From positions 1,612,001-1,676,000 of the forward strand of contig JBEVVG010000001.1 in NCBI GenBank assembly GCA_040507225.1: a stretch of DNA of 64,000 nucleotides, read 5' to 3'. Origin of the DNA: Thiodiazotropha sp040507225. GTDB lineage: Bacteria > Pseudomonadota > Gammaproteobacteria > Chromatiales > Chromatiaceae. The translations under genes and the position numbers were made by a program. Positions 26,100-35,005 of this stretch are shown piece after piece (the stretch's first letter is position 1; each line of letters starts with the position of its first letter). A model generated the notes under the pieces. The model worked only from the letters and a program-made list of their open reading frames with translations, had not been told where the DNA came from and searched no databases.

Positions 26100-27494
26100 T
26101 TGGATAAGCCACTGGACCGAAGCACGGTACACAAGCTCCGCAGCATCGTCGGCACCGAGAATGTCTTCACCGACCCGGCGGACTGCCTGCCATATGGCTA
26201 CGACAACAGCCGCCTGCAAGCCACCCCGGCCGGGGTGCTGTTCGCCGACCGGCACCAACAAGTAGCCAAGATCGCACGTCTCTGTCATGACCTGCGAATT
26301 CCCCTGATCGCCCGTGGCACGGGCACCGGAACCACCGGCGCCACCGTACCCCAGAGCGGCGGCGTGGTGCTCTCCCTGGAACGCATGAACCGGATCATCG
26401 AGATCGATACGGATAACCGTCTGGCACGGGTGGAACCGGGAGTGACCAACAAGGCACTCCAGCAAGCGGCCCAGGCGTCGGGGTTCTTCTGGCCCCCGGA
26501 TCCCACCAGTGCCGCCGTGTGCACCATTGGCGGCAACCTGGCCTACAATTCCGCTGGGCCCAGAGCGGTGAAATACGGCACTCCCCGGGAGAATACCCTC
26601 GGTCTGAAGGCCGTTACCGGTCAGGGCGAGACCCTGATAACCGGCGTGAACACCACCAAGGGGGTGGTGGGCTACGACCTCACGCGACTGCTGATTGGCT
26701 CCGAAGGCACACTGGCGATCATCACTGAGGCCCGCCTCAAACTCACCCCGCTGGCACAATCCAAGCGCACCCTGCAGGCCAGCTACCGTGACATCCACGC
26801 AGCCGCCCGCGCGGTCTCTTCGATCATGGCCCAACCGGTCACCCCCTGCGCACTCGAATTCATGGATGGCGCCGCACTGCAGATGGTGCGCAATTTTTCC
26901 GACCTGCAACTGGATCCGGAGGTGGGCGCCCTGCTGATGATCGAGGTGGATGGCGCCCAGCACTGCATCGACCGGGAGGCCTCAGCGGTGGCCGAAGCTG
27001 CCCGAGTCGAAGGGTTGCTGGAGATCCATACCGCCGAGACCGAGGATGAGATCGCGCGTCTCTGGAAGACCCGCAAGGCCCTCTCCCCGGCGCTGCGCAA
27101 CATCGCGCCGAAGAAGATCAACGAGGATGTGGTGGTACCGGTCTCACGAATCCCGGATCTGATCGGATTTCTGGAAAACCTGTCCCATGAGACCGGTATC
27201 ACGATTGTCAATTTCGGGCACGCCGGGAATGGCAACATCCATGTCAACCTGCTGCTGGACCCTGACGATCCGCAGCAACTGAACGCCGGCGAGGTATGCT
27301 TGAAGGCCCTGTTTGAACAGGTTTTGAAACTCGGCGGCACCCTCTCGGGTGAACACGGCATCGGGGTGGTGAAACGGGCCTTCGTGGATCAGGAGATCGA
27401 CCCGGTGGCAATGGACCTGATGCGTGCCATCAAGCAGCGCTTCGATCCTCATCAGATCCTCAATCCCGGAGTCTTTTTCCCGGAGGTCGGTTAG
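26100..27494 (+). CDS. FAD-linked oxidase, GlcD/D-lactate dehydrogenase family
   Basis: About 464 residues from TTG 26100, two bases after the dolP stop. Earlier in-frame starts lie inside dolP. The N-terminal FAD_binding_4 domain contains IARGTGTGTTGATVPQ and the PDPTSAAVCTIGGN segment; the C-terminal oxidase domain contains NFGHAGNGNIHVNLL and GEHGIGVVKR. This is a glycolate oxidase GlcD or D-lactate dehydrogenase. Glycolate is a by-product of RuBisCO oxygenation, so a photorespiration-type role is attractive, but no GlcE or GlcF partner is adjacent. The start codon is uncertain. Confidence 0.88.
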   Translation: MDKPLDRSTVHKLRSIVGTENVFTDPADCLPYGYDNSRLQATPAGVLFADRHQQVAKIARLCHDLRIPLIARGTGTGTTGATVPQSGGVVLSLERMNRIIEIDTDNRLARVEPGVTNKALQQAAQASGFFWPPDPTSAAVCTIGGNLAYNSAGPRAVKYGTPRENTLGLKAVTGQGETLITGVNTTKGVVGYDLTRLLIGSEGTLAIITEARLKLTPLAQSKRTLQASYRDIHAAARAVSSIMAQPVTPCALEFMDGAALQMVRNFSDLQLDPEVGALLMIEVDGAQHCIDREASAVAEAARVEGLLEIHTAETEDEIARLWKTRKALSPALRNIAPKKINEDVVVPVSRIPDLIGFLENLSHETGITIVNFGHAGNGNIHVNLLLDPDDPQQLNAGEVCLKALFEQVLKLGGTLSGEHGIGVVKRAFVDQEIDPVAMDLMRAIKQRFDPHQILNPGVFFPEVG

Positions 27495-27539
27495 CGCCCT
27501 GTGCGGGTCAACGGAGTCATTACTTCCGATACACACAAA

Positions 27540-27704
27540 TAAAAAAACACTCTCCGTCCAGGACGGAGAGTGCTACCCAATGAGGAGGTCGAGTGACTGA
27601 TTTGAGCCTTGTCACCAACCATCCGCCCATTCCGTAGCGATAACAGACGGCGGCCTGTGACATGCGGGATTTCTCCCGCCCGGTCAGAGAAAGCTAACCA
27701 CTCG
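27540..27704 (-). ncRNA. Candidate small RNA downstream of the Crp-family gene
   Basis: A candidate RNA of about 165 bases read on the minus strand. Its end is a strong intrinsic terminator (27541-27572). An internal hairpin, GCGGGA-GAAA-TCCCGC (27663-27678), has a GNRA tetraloop. A minus-strand TAGACT lies at 27716 to 27711, a plausible -10 for a start near 27704. The dyad TGTGACTTATTCACA is centred about 41 bases before that start, the position of a class II activator site. There is no convincing reading frame. The 5' end and the regulator are inference. Confidence 0.5.
27541..27572 (-). terminator. Strong intrinsic terminator, minus strand
   Basis: CACTCTCCGT and ACGGAGAGTG (27548-27557, 27563-27572) form a perfect ten-base stem over a short loop. 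Read on the minus strand it runs into seven Ts. The nearest minus-strand gene ends about 375 bases upstream of it, which is why a separate RNA is proposed. Confidence 0.8.
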
Positions 27705-27737
27705 CTGACAAGTCTAAACCGCGAGGAAAAATTCGGT

Positions 27738-27773
27738 TGTGACTTATTCACACTTCGGATGTGACATATGCAC
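27738..27773. promoter_or_regulatory. Two TGTGAC-type dyads before the candidate RNA
   Basis: TGTGACTTATTCACA (27738-27752) and TGTGACATATGCAC (27760-27773). The second differs by one base from TGTGACATATTCAC at 36710-36723 before nhaD. The half-sites are those bound by Crp-type recognition helices, but the gap is five bases rather than the usual six. The first dyad also contains TTATTCACA, a DnaA-box match. The binding protein is unknown. Confidence 0.4.
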
Positions 27774-27947
27774 CATGGCCCGACCCGGGGCCTTTATCCA
27801 ACTCCGGGTCCGGTCAGGCATACGACTGAGGTCCGCAGCCCATACAGGCAGGTGTGATTCGGACAGCTTTCAACCAACTCGCAGATCGGACAGATATTTA
27901 CGTCCGATGTTCCCCATGCCGGACGAATCCATCGACGTGGTGACGTT

Positions 27948-28595
27948 TCAGTAACGGGCCGGCAGCTGCTTGTTGATAGTGAAGCGGTTGTGGCTGGTGG
28001 TGATATAGCCGCCCTTGACCAGATCCTTGAAGATCCGGCACACCATTTCACGCGAGGCGCCGATGCGGTTCGCCAGTTCCTGCTGGGTGACATGGCCTTC
28101 AATGACCCAGACCCCGTCATCCCGCTCCTCCGCCAGACTCAGCAAGGTCTTGCTCAGGCGGCCATAAACATCCGATAACGCAAGACTCTTGACCTCCTCG
28201 GTCAATGTCCGGACCCGCTGAACCAGATCCTTTAGCAGGTGAATCGCAATGTCGGGGTTGGCCTTCAGCACTTCATGGAAGGCCTGTTTGGAGATAACCC
28301 CCAGGGTCGATTTGACCACGGTCATGATCGAGGCGGAGCGTTTGCTCTCGTCAATCAGGGAGAGTTCTCCGAAGTATTCACCGGCTTCCTGATAGTTGAT
28401 GATCGCCTCTTTGCCGTGCTCGTCGTTGAGATAGACCTTGACCTTGCCACTGAGAATCACGTACATGGAGTCGCTCTGATCTCCCTCCGACAACACAATG
28501 GTGTTGCGCGGATAGGTGCGGCGCACCATGCGCTGTTCGATCAAGGCCAGGGCCTCGGGATCCAACCCCTTGAATATGGAGATGTTCTCGATCAT
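27948..28595 (-). CDS. Crp/Fnr-family transcription regulator
   Basis: A 215-residue protein from ATG 28595 (preceded by AAGAGAAC); a longer frame to 28688 lacks family sequence. The cyclic-nucleotide-binding domain spans about 5-125 (GEYFGELSLIDESKRSASI). A winged helix follows, with VTQQELANRIGASREMVCRI. The recognition helix has R-E-x3-R as in E. coli CRP, which contacts TGTGA. The N-terminus has no Cys cluster, so it is not FNR. GELSLIDESKRSAS resembles the cAMP pocket, with S in place of T. It is divergent from a cyclase gene, which suggests it senses that enzyme's product. Confidence 0.9.
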   Translation of the reverse strand: MIENISIFKGLDPEALALIEQRMVRRTYPRNTIVLSEGDQSDSMYVILSGKVKVYLNDEHGKEAIINYQEAGEYFGELSLIDESKRSASIMTVVKSTLGVISKQAFHEVLKANPDIAIHLLKDLVQRVRTLTEEVKSLALSDVYGRLSKTLLSLAEERDDGVWVIEGHVTQQELANRIGASREMVCRIFKDLVKGGYITTSHNRFTINKQLPARY

Positions 28596-28954
28596 CTTGA
28601 AAGGTTCTCTTGTTATGTACGATGCAAGGCGAACTCTCCCTAAACCCCGCATTCCTCCGACCTCATGCACCCCGCCACCCCGCAGCATCCCTTTGGCGTG
28701 CGTGTGATGTACACTTCACTTCAACCGGCTCAGCATGATGATGGCTCAGTGACACACGCCCGCAGGTGGGCGAACCCTTCGCATCAGCCGACAACTGATA
28801 CCCTGGACTCAAGATTAACTTTAACAGAAAAAACAAGGACTGAAAGACGCGGGCGAAACCCGGTATCCGGATCCTGTAAGCTTCGGCATTTTCATTGCGG
28901 AGCCGTTACACCCGCCAATGAGGTCATTGAACTTCGTTATCTTTCAGCATCAAA
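28596..28954. other. Divergent intergenic region, Crp-family gene / cyclase
   Basis: 359 bases without a supported gene. It must hold the promoters of both divergent genes. No convincing -35/-10 pair and no complete Crp or FNR dyad is seen; GTGTGATGTACACTTCAC near 28699-28716 has Crp-like half-sites at a non-standard spacing. Confidence 0.4.
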
Positions 28955-31105
28955 GTGGAAAAAAGCACGCTGACAATCACCCTCGCGCTGGGGTTTATGA
29001 TCGGACTGCTGGGCATCGCGGTCAGTCTCCTGCCGGGGAGTACTGAGTGGGAGGAGCAAGTCGGCCTGGAGCTGCTGTTCAAGCTGCGGGGTCAACGCCC
29101 GTCCCCCCGGGATGTGGAAATCGTCTCGATCAACGGTAAGACTTCCACGCAACTCGGACTGGGCGAGGAGATCCCGGAATGGCCCCGCTCCCTGCATGCC
29201 CGTCTCATCGACCGCCTGAACGCCGCCGGCGCTTCAGTCATCGCATACGACATCTTCTTTAAAAAGGCCCGCGATCCCGACACGGATGCAGAGATGGCTC
29301 GCGCCATGCACGAGGCGGGCAATGTGCTCCTGGTGGCCTATCTGCAGCAACAGGAGTTCAACGATGGCCCGCGAACCCATCAGATCGAGCAATTGATTGC
29401 CCCGACTCCCAGACTGGCTGACGCCGCCCTGGCCATCGCGCCTTTCGTGCTACCAAAAATCCCTGTGAGGGTCAGCCGCTTCTGGACCTTCAGCGGCACC
29501 CAGCAGCACATTTCACTCCCGACACTGGCCCTGCAGACAGCTATCGACCCCCAGGGTGAGGGACTGCGCGCCCTGATCAGCGAAACCGACCTGCCACAGG
29601 CTGGCCAGGCGCTGTCGGGAACCTCCCTGGGGCTTGCCCGGCAACTGCGCGGCAATCCCGAGCTGCCGGCACAACTGCGCAAGACTCTGGCAGGACATCA
29701 CCCGGGCAGCCTGGATGCACAGCGACAGGCCGAACTCCTGGGTCTGCTGGCGGTGTTCGATGGCCCTGCCTATCCCTACCTGAACTTCTATGGACCGCCC
29801 GGAAGCATTCGCACCCATCCGATTCAGGACCTGCTCGATGACGGGGCCGTGGACTGGCGCCTGTTTCAAGGCAAAACGGTATTCGTCGGCTATTCCGGTG
29901 ATTACCAGCCGAGACAGAGAGACGGTTTTCATACCGTGTTCTCCCAGCCTGACGGGTTGGATCTCAGTGGCGTGGAAATAGCAGCCACCGCCTACGCCAA
30001 CCTGCGCTACGCTGAGACCCTGTCCCACAACCCGGGCCTCACAGCCGGGCTGTTGCTGGGATTCGGACTGATCACCACCCTGATCCTGCGAACTCTGCCC
30101 GGACTCAGAGGACTCGCCGCCGGCAGCCTGTTCGGGGCCTTCTACTTCGCCGCGGTGTATGCTCTGTTCAGCCTTCAGCACCATTGGTTGCCCTGGTTCG
30201 TGCCCCTGGCGCTGCAGATGCCATTGGCCATGATCCTGAGCCAGCTCAGCCACTACAAGCAGATCCGCAAAAGCCGTGAACGCCTTCGCCAGTTGTTCGG
30301 CTACTACCTGCCGGGGAATGTGATCGATCGCCTGGTGAAGGATGATCGCCAACCGCACAGCCAGGTAGAGTCCGCCTTCGGCGTGTGTCTCTCCACCGAT
30401 GCGGCAAACTATACGGCCCTGGCGGAAGGCATGTCCCCGGAAGCGCTGCAGGTGTACCTAAACCGTTATTTCGAACTCCTGTTCACCCCGATCCGGTTTC
30501 GTCACGGGGTGGTTTCGGATGTCATCGGTGACGCCATGCTCGCCATCTGGCCGGCCAACAAGACAGACCCTGAGCTGGCGCAGCAGGCCTGTCTGGCAGC
30601 ACTCGAGATCGACGAGATGATTCGTGTATCGGACCTGGAACCCAAGCTGGTCACCCGGATGGGCCTGCACTGCGGCAACCTGGTGATGAGCCATGTCGGT
30701 GCCATTGACCATTTCGAATACCGCGCGGTGGGGGATATCGTCAACACCTCCTCGAGAATCGAAAACCTGAACAAACGGCTCGGCACACGAATACTCGCCT
30801 CGAATGACTTTGTTCAGCACCTGCGTGGGATCGTTACCCGGGAACTGGGTCAGTTCATGGTCGCCGGCAAGCAGCAGCCGGTGATTCTGCATGAGATCGC
30901 CGCCACTGAGGCCCAGGCCGATGCCCGGACGCTCAGCCTGCACAACGACTTCGCCCGCGCCCTGGCAGATTGGCAAAGCGGCGACCGGGAGGCCGCCAAT
31001 TCACAGTTCGAGAAGATCATCGAAGACTTTCCCGAGGATGGTCCCAGCCGCTATTACCTGCAGCAATTCCACGAACGCAGAAACACTCAAAGAACGGTTT
31101 TGTGA
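28955..31105 (+). CDS. CHASE2-domain class III adenylate/guanylate cyclase
   Basis: A 716-residue membrane protein from GTG 28955. An N-terminal helix leads to an extracytoplasmic CHASE2 sensor (about 25-340), then three membrane helices (about 355-430), then a class III cyclase domain (about 470-650). Metal Asp residues are D482 (STDAANYT) and D526 (IGDAMLAIW); the transition-state pair is N597 and R601 (NTSSR). The purine-selecting Lys is replaced by Asp (D522) and the partner Asp by Arg (R590), so cAMP versus cGMP cannot be called. It is divergent from the Crp-family regulator and followed by a FecR-TPR-barrel gene. Confidence 0.9.
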   Translation: MEKSTLTITLALGFMIGLLGIAVSLLPGSTEWEEQVGLELLFKLRGQRPSPRDVEIVSINGKTSTQLGLGEEIPEWPRSLHARLIDRLNAAGASVIAYDIFFKKARDPDTDAEMARAMHEAGNVLLVAYLQQQEFNDGPRTHQIEQLIAPTPRLADAALAIAPFVLPKIPVRVSRFWTFSGTQQHISLPTLALQTAIDPQGEGLRALISETDLPQAGQALSGTSLGLARQLRGNPELPAQLRKTLAGHHPGSLDAQRQAELLGLLAVFDGPAYPYLNFYGPPGSIRTHPIQDLLDDGAVDWRLFQGKTVFVGYSGDYQPRQRDGFHTVFSQPDGLDLSGVEIAATAYANLRYAETLSHNPGLTAGLLLGFGLITTLILRTLPGLRGLAAGSLFGAFYFAAVYALFSLQHHWLPWFVPLALQMPLAMILSQLSHYKQIRKSRERLRQLFGYYLPGNVIDRLVKDDRQPHSQVESAFGVCLSTDAANYTALAEGMSPEALQVYLNRYFELLFTPIRFRHGVVSDVIGDAMLAIWPANKTDPELAQQACLAALEIDEMIRVSDLEPKLVTRMGLHCGNLVMSHVGAIDHFEYRAVGDIVNTSSRIENLNKRLGTRILASNDFVQHLRGIVTRELGQFMVAGKQQPVILHEIAATEAQADARTLSLHNDFARALADWQSGDREAANSQFEKIIEDFPEDGPSRYYLQQFHERRNTQRTVL

Positions 31106-31144
31106 TCGGCCCGACACTGGGCGCGACCGCAAATATGAAATAAA

Positions 31145-31173
31145 TTCACATACTTAACAATATTCGATACTAT
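31145..31173 (+). promoter_or_regulatory. Candidate sigma-70 promoter for the FecR-TPR-barrel gene
   Basis: TTCACA (31145-31150), a 17-base spacer and TACTAT (31168-31173) lie in an AT-rich patch about 170 bases before the gene. This would allow expression separate from the cyclase. Confidence 0.45.
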
Positions 31174-31343
31174 TGGACGAATTAACCCTTTCAAGGGGAT
31201 GCCTTTAGACCCAACACCCGACCGTGACTCCGCCGGCAATCCCGGGAGAGACTTACCCGAGGCGTATCGAAACGGGTGATGAGCGTCCGGTTGACAGGCT
31301 GTAAGGGTCCTATACGGCATCTCATTTGCGCTGAGGATTGCCC

Positions 31344-34300
31344 ATGCCTGATTACCGATTCCCTCGCATGCTCGCGAAATGTTCCCTGTTGTGTGTGATC
31401 GGACTGCTGGGGATTCAGGTCCAGGCGGCGGAATGCCCTCCCATTGCCCGCCTGATCGCCCTCGAGGGCCAGGTCGAGGCAAAAAAAGCCGACCAGGACA
31501 ACTGGGAGGCCGCGCGGCTCGATCAGGCCTACTGCGCGGGAGACGTTGTGCGCACCCGTGAGGAGAGTCGTGCGGCCCTGCGCCTGGCCAATCAAACTCT
31601 GCTGCGCCTGAACGCCAATTCCGCGCTGACCCTGACAGACGTGCAGTCATCCGCGCCGACCCTTCTGGAACTGATTCGCGGTGCGATCCACGCCATCAGC
31701 CGCACCCCCAAACGCATGCAGGTCGACACGCCCTATGTCAACGCCTCCATCGAAGGCACCGAGTTCGTGGTCAGCATCGGAGAACGGGGCACGGATATCA
31801 CGGTCCTGGAAGGCGTGGTGGTCACCCGCAACGACCAGGGCAGCCTGACACTCGGCGCCGACCAGGGGTCGCGTACCCAATCCGGCCAGGCGCCACTCAG
31901 CCTGAACATTGCCCGACCCTACGACGCGGTCGCCTGGGCCCTCTACTATCCACCGCTCCCGGAACAACCCGGCCGTGCGGATGCGCTGGCAAAAGCCGCG
32001 ATCGGGGCACTGGTGCAGAATCGTCCTGATGAGGCCGCCGACCTGGCGCAGCGGGCGATACAGAGCGATCCCCAATCCGCCGCGGCCTACATGGCCCGAT
32101 CCTATGTTCAACAGGCCCGTTTCGATATCCCCGCCGCGCTCCAGGACATGCAGCTGGCGGTGGAGCGGGCACCCGCAAGCGCCCTGGTGAATGCCCGACT
32201 CGCCGAGGTCCACCTGATGTCCGGCGATTCCACTGAGGCCCGCAGGATCGCGGAACAGGCCGTCGCCCTGCAACCCGGTCTGTCCCTGGCCTACTCCGTG
32301 CTGGGCTTCGCCTCGTTGAGGAACATCGATCTGCAACAGGCGCGCGACAGCTTCCGAACCGCGCTGGAGCTCGACACCGAGGCTCCGCTGCCGCACCTGG
32401 GCCAGGGTCTGGTTAAAATCCGCAGCGGCGAACTGGCCCTGGGACGGGAGGACCTCGAAACCGCGCTGCTGCTGGACCCGGCCAACGCCCTGCTGCGCAG
32501 TTATCTCGGCAAGGCCTACTACGAGGAGAAGCGTGACCCGCTCGCCTATGACCAGTTCGGCATGGCCCGGCAGCTCGACCCCAATGACCCGACCCCCTGG
32601 TTCTACGAATCCATCCTGTTACAAGCGGACAACCGCCCCGTGGAGGCCCTGCAGGCCCAGCAACAGGCCATTGCGCTGAATGACAACCGGGGGGTTTACC
32701 GTTCCCGGCAACTCCTGGATCAGGACGAAGCCGCCCGCCACGCCGCCCTGGGCCGTATCTATACCGATCTTGGGTCGGAGCAACTGGCGCGTCTGCAGGC
32801 CACGCAGGCGCTCGAGCAGGATCCCGGCAATCACTCCGCCCACCGGCTGCTCGCCGACACCTACCTGGGGATCACCAACCGGGACTCCGCGCGCCAGAGT
32901 GAGCTGTTGCAGGCAAAGCTGTCCCAACCCCTGAGTCTCGACCCATTGCAACCGCAACTCAGCATTGCCAACCTGGGACTGCTGGATGCCGCCGGACCGG
33001 AGGCGCTGGCGTATCAGGAATACAATCCTCTGTTCACCCGCAATGGTCTGGCATTGCAGCTGGGCGCCACCCTGGGCGAACACAATACCTGGAGCGATGA
33101 CGCCATCGTTGCCGGACTCCACGACCGGTTCGCCTTCAGCCTCGGACAGCATCATTCCGAAACCGAGCTGGCGGACAATCCGTATGATTATGAACAGGAC
33201 CTGCTAAGCGGGTTCGTCCAGGTGGCCATTACTGAAGGCACCTCGGTTCAACTGGAAGTCAGCCAGGAGGAGGAGGATAAGGGTGATGTGACGCAGCGGT
33301 TGATCCCCGAATTCACACGCATCGATGGCTACCGCGTTGAAAACGAACTATCAACCACCCGACTGGGCGTCAATCAACAGGTCACCCGGGACAGCCGCTT
33401 ATTGTTCAGCGCGATGCGCCGTTCGCAGGACATTGTCAGCACAGATCTGAGTTTTCCCGGTGTCATGAGCCAGATCGACATGGAGAAAACGATCGACCTG
33501 TACGAGGCGCAGTTACAGGGCAGCAGCCGGCAGTTGGCATGGCTGGGCGGTATCAGTCACCAATCCCAGGACCTGGGCAGTCGCTTGACCCTGAACTATT
33601 TCGACCTGCCGTTTTGCCCGCTACCCAGCTGCACCATAGACACCGATTATGACGAGTCGCAAACCCGGGTCTACGGCTACGCCTACTACACGATGAATCC
33701 CCTGCTCTCAATCACCGGAGGGCTGACGCTTCTCAAGGAGGAGAATGACGTGGATGACAGGCTCAGCAGGGCCTATCCGAAACTCGGTCTTCTGCTGTCC
33801 CCGCATGCGCAGGGAAAAATCCACCTGGCCGCGTTCCGCAACCGCACCAGCGTACTCTGGTCATCCCAGTACGAGACCCTCGAACCCTCGCAGATCGTGG
33901 GATTCAATCAACTCTATGACGACATCGATCAAACCGATTCGTGGAACTATGGCATTGCCTATACCTACGGATTGAGCAACAGTCTAACCACCGGGGTCTC
34001 GGCCCTGTATCGCGATCTCAGCACCAAGATCGAGGTACTCGACACCTCGTCACCCTTCCCGCTCAGTCAAGTGCAATCCCTGGACTATGATGACCGGGTG
34101 GCGAACCTCTGGCTCAACTGGACTGTTTCGACACGCTGGGCCTTGAATCTCGAGTACCAGTACAACCGATACGACCTGCAGAAGGGACTTCAAAACAGCG
34201 GCAACTTGATACTTGCGCCGGATGGCATTCTCGAACTCACCACGCACAAACTGCCCACGTCACTGCGTTATTTCCATCCCTCCGGGATGATTGCATCGCT

Positions 34301-34583
34301 CACAGCCACCTACTACGATCAGGACGGACAGTTTACAGACCGCTCCGGCATGGCCATACAGGAAGGCGATGATCAGGGTGTGATCACGGACATTGCCCTG
34401 GGTTATCGATTTCCAAAGCGCAGGGGGTCCGCCACTATCGGTGTGAACAACCTGTTTGACCAGGATGTCCGCTACGAGGATCGCAGCAGTTACGACACCG
34501 ATGATCCGGTCACCACGGCATCACCCCCTGCCTTTTCAGAAGAACGTACCATCTATGGGAAGGTCTCTTTGACCTTCCGTTAA
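31344..34583 (+). CDS. FecR-domain, TPR and C-terminal beta-barrel outer-membrane protein
   Basis: A 1079-residue exported protein. The signal peptide ends near QVQAAECPP (about 28). A FecR domain (about 35-155) holds LEGQVEAKKA, GDVVRTREESRAALRL and TPYVNASIEGTEFVV. TPR repeats fill about 195-520, and the last 500 residues alternate like strands of a large outer-membrane barrel, with a closing GSATIGVNNLFDQDVRYEDR resembling a TonB-receptor end. ATG 31344 follows GAGGA. FecR-TPR proteins often sit beside CHASE2 cyclases, so it may feed a signal to the cyclase sensor across the periplasm; that link is inference. Confidence 0.85.
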   Translation: MPDYRFPRMLAKCSLLCVIGLLGIQVQAAECPPIARLIALEGQVEAKKADQDNWEAARLDQAYCAGDVVRTREESRAALRLANQTLLRLNANSALTLTDVQSSAPTLLELIRGAIHAISRTPKRMQVDTPYVNASIEGTEFVVSIGERGTDITVLEGVVVTRNDQGSLTLGADQGSRTQSGQAPLSLNIARPYDAVAWALYYPPLPEQPGRADALAKAAIGALVQNRPDEAADLAQRAIQSDPQSAAAYMARSYVQQARFDIPAALQDMQLAVERAPASALVNARLAEVHLMSGDSTEARRIAEQAVALQPGLSLAYSVLGFASLRNIDLQQARDSFRTALELDTEAPLPHLGQGLVKIRSGELALGREDLETALLLDPANALLRSYLGKAYYEEKRDPLAYDQFGMARQLDPNDPTPWFYESILLQADNRPVEALQAQQQAIALNDNRGVYRSRQLLDQDEAARHAALGRIYTDLGSEQLARLQATQALEQDPGNHSAHRLLADTYLGITNRDSARQSELLQAKLSQPLSLDPLQPQLSIANLGLLDAAGPEALAYQEYNPLFTRNGLALQLGATLGEHNTWSDDAIVAGLHDRFAFSLGQHHSETELADNPYDYEQDLLSGFVQVAITEGTSVQLEVSQEEEDKGDVTQRLIPEFTRIDGYRVENELSTTRLGVNQQVTRDSRLLFSAMRRSQDIVSTDLSFPGVMSQIDMEKTIDLYEAQLQGSSRQLAWLGGISHQSQDLGSRLTLNYFDLPFCPLPSCTIDTDYDESQTRVYGYAYYTMNPLLSITGGLTLLKEENDVDDRLSRAYPKLGLLLSPHAQGKIHLAAFRNRTSVLWSSQYETLEPSQIVGFNQLYDDIDQTDSWNYGIAYTYGLSNSLTTGVSALYRDLSTKIEVLDTSSPFPLSQVQSLDYDDRVANLWLNWTVSTRWALNLEYQYNRYDLQKGLQNSGNLILAPDGILELTTHKLPTSLRYFHPSGMIASLTATYYDQDGQFTDRSGMAIQEGDDQGVITDIALGYRFPKRRGSATIGVNNLFDQDVRYEDRSSYDTDDPVTTASPPAFSEERTIYGKVSLTFR

Positions 34584-34623
34584 ACCCCGCCCCCCAATTC
34601 GTTGACAAACGAGGCCATCGACC

Positions 34624-34872
34624 ATGATAGACAACCCAAAAGAGCTTAACGTCTGCACAAATAAATCAGCGTTCGATTATAACCTGACCCTCAAGCCGGA
34701 TGGCTCGGTTGTAATCACAGACGATTGTGGAAAACAGATCGAGGATATCGGCACCCGGGAGCAGCCACCGATCAAACAGATCATCAACACGCGAACCGTG
34801 ACCATCCTCGAAGCCACAGGCTCCCGATGGATTTACGTCAATCCTCCGGGGGTCTGGTACCGAATAGGATAG
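34624..34872 (+). CDS. Small hypothetical protein after the FecR-barrel gene
   Basis: An 82-residue protein beginning MIDNPKELNVCTNKSAFDY. ATG 34624 follows GAGG, and the gene lies 40 bases after the preceding stop on the same strand, so it is probably in one transcript. It has no signal peptide or membrane helix and only two Cys (C11, C35). I do not recognise a family. Confidence 0.6.
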   Translation: MIDNPKELNVCTNKSAFDYNLTLKPDGSVVITDDCGKQIEDIGTREQPPIKQIINTRTVTILEATGSRWIYVNPPGVWYRIG

Positions 34873-35005
34873 TTCTGATTCAACCCAGGATTGCCGGTCT
34901 TCCGTACCAGGAGGGCTGAGGACAGGCAAATGACCTCATGAGTTCGATCCTGATCCCGGGCGGCGCCTGGGAACAGGATCGTGTGTTCGCGGTCGCGAAA
35001 CGATC

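Noticed and set aside
27491..27751. An 86-residue minus-strand frame over the candidate RNA
   Set aside because: It reads through the strong terminator hairpin and has no family match; its start overlaps the operator dyad.
27738..27752. Calling the dyad a CRP site outright
   Set aside because: The half-sites fit but the five-base gap does not match the six bases usual in the family, and the dyad also contains a DnaA-box match.
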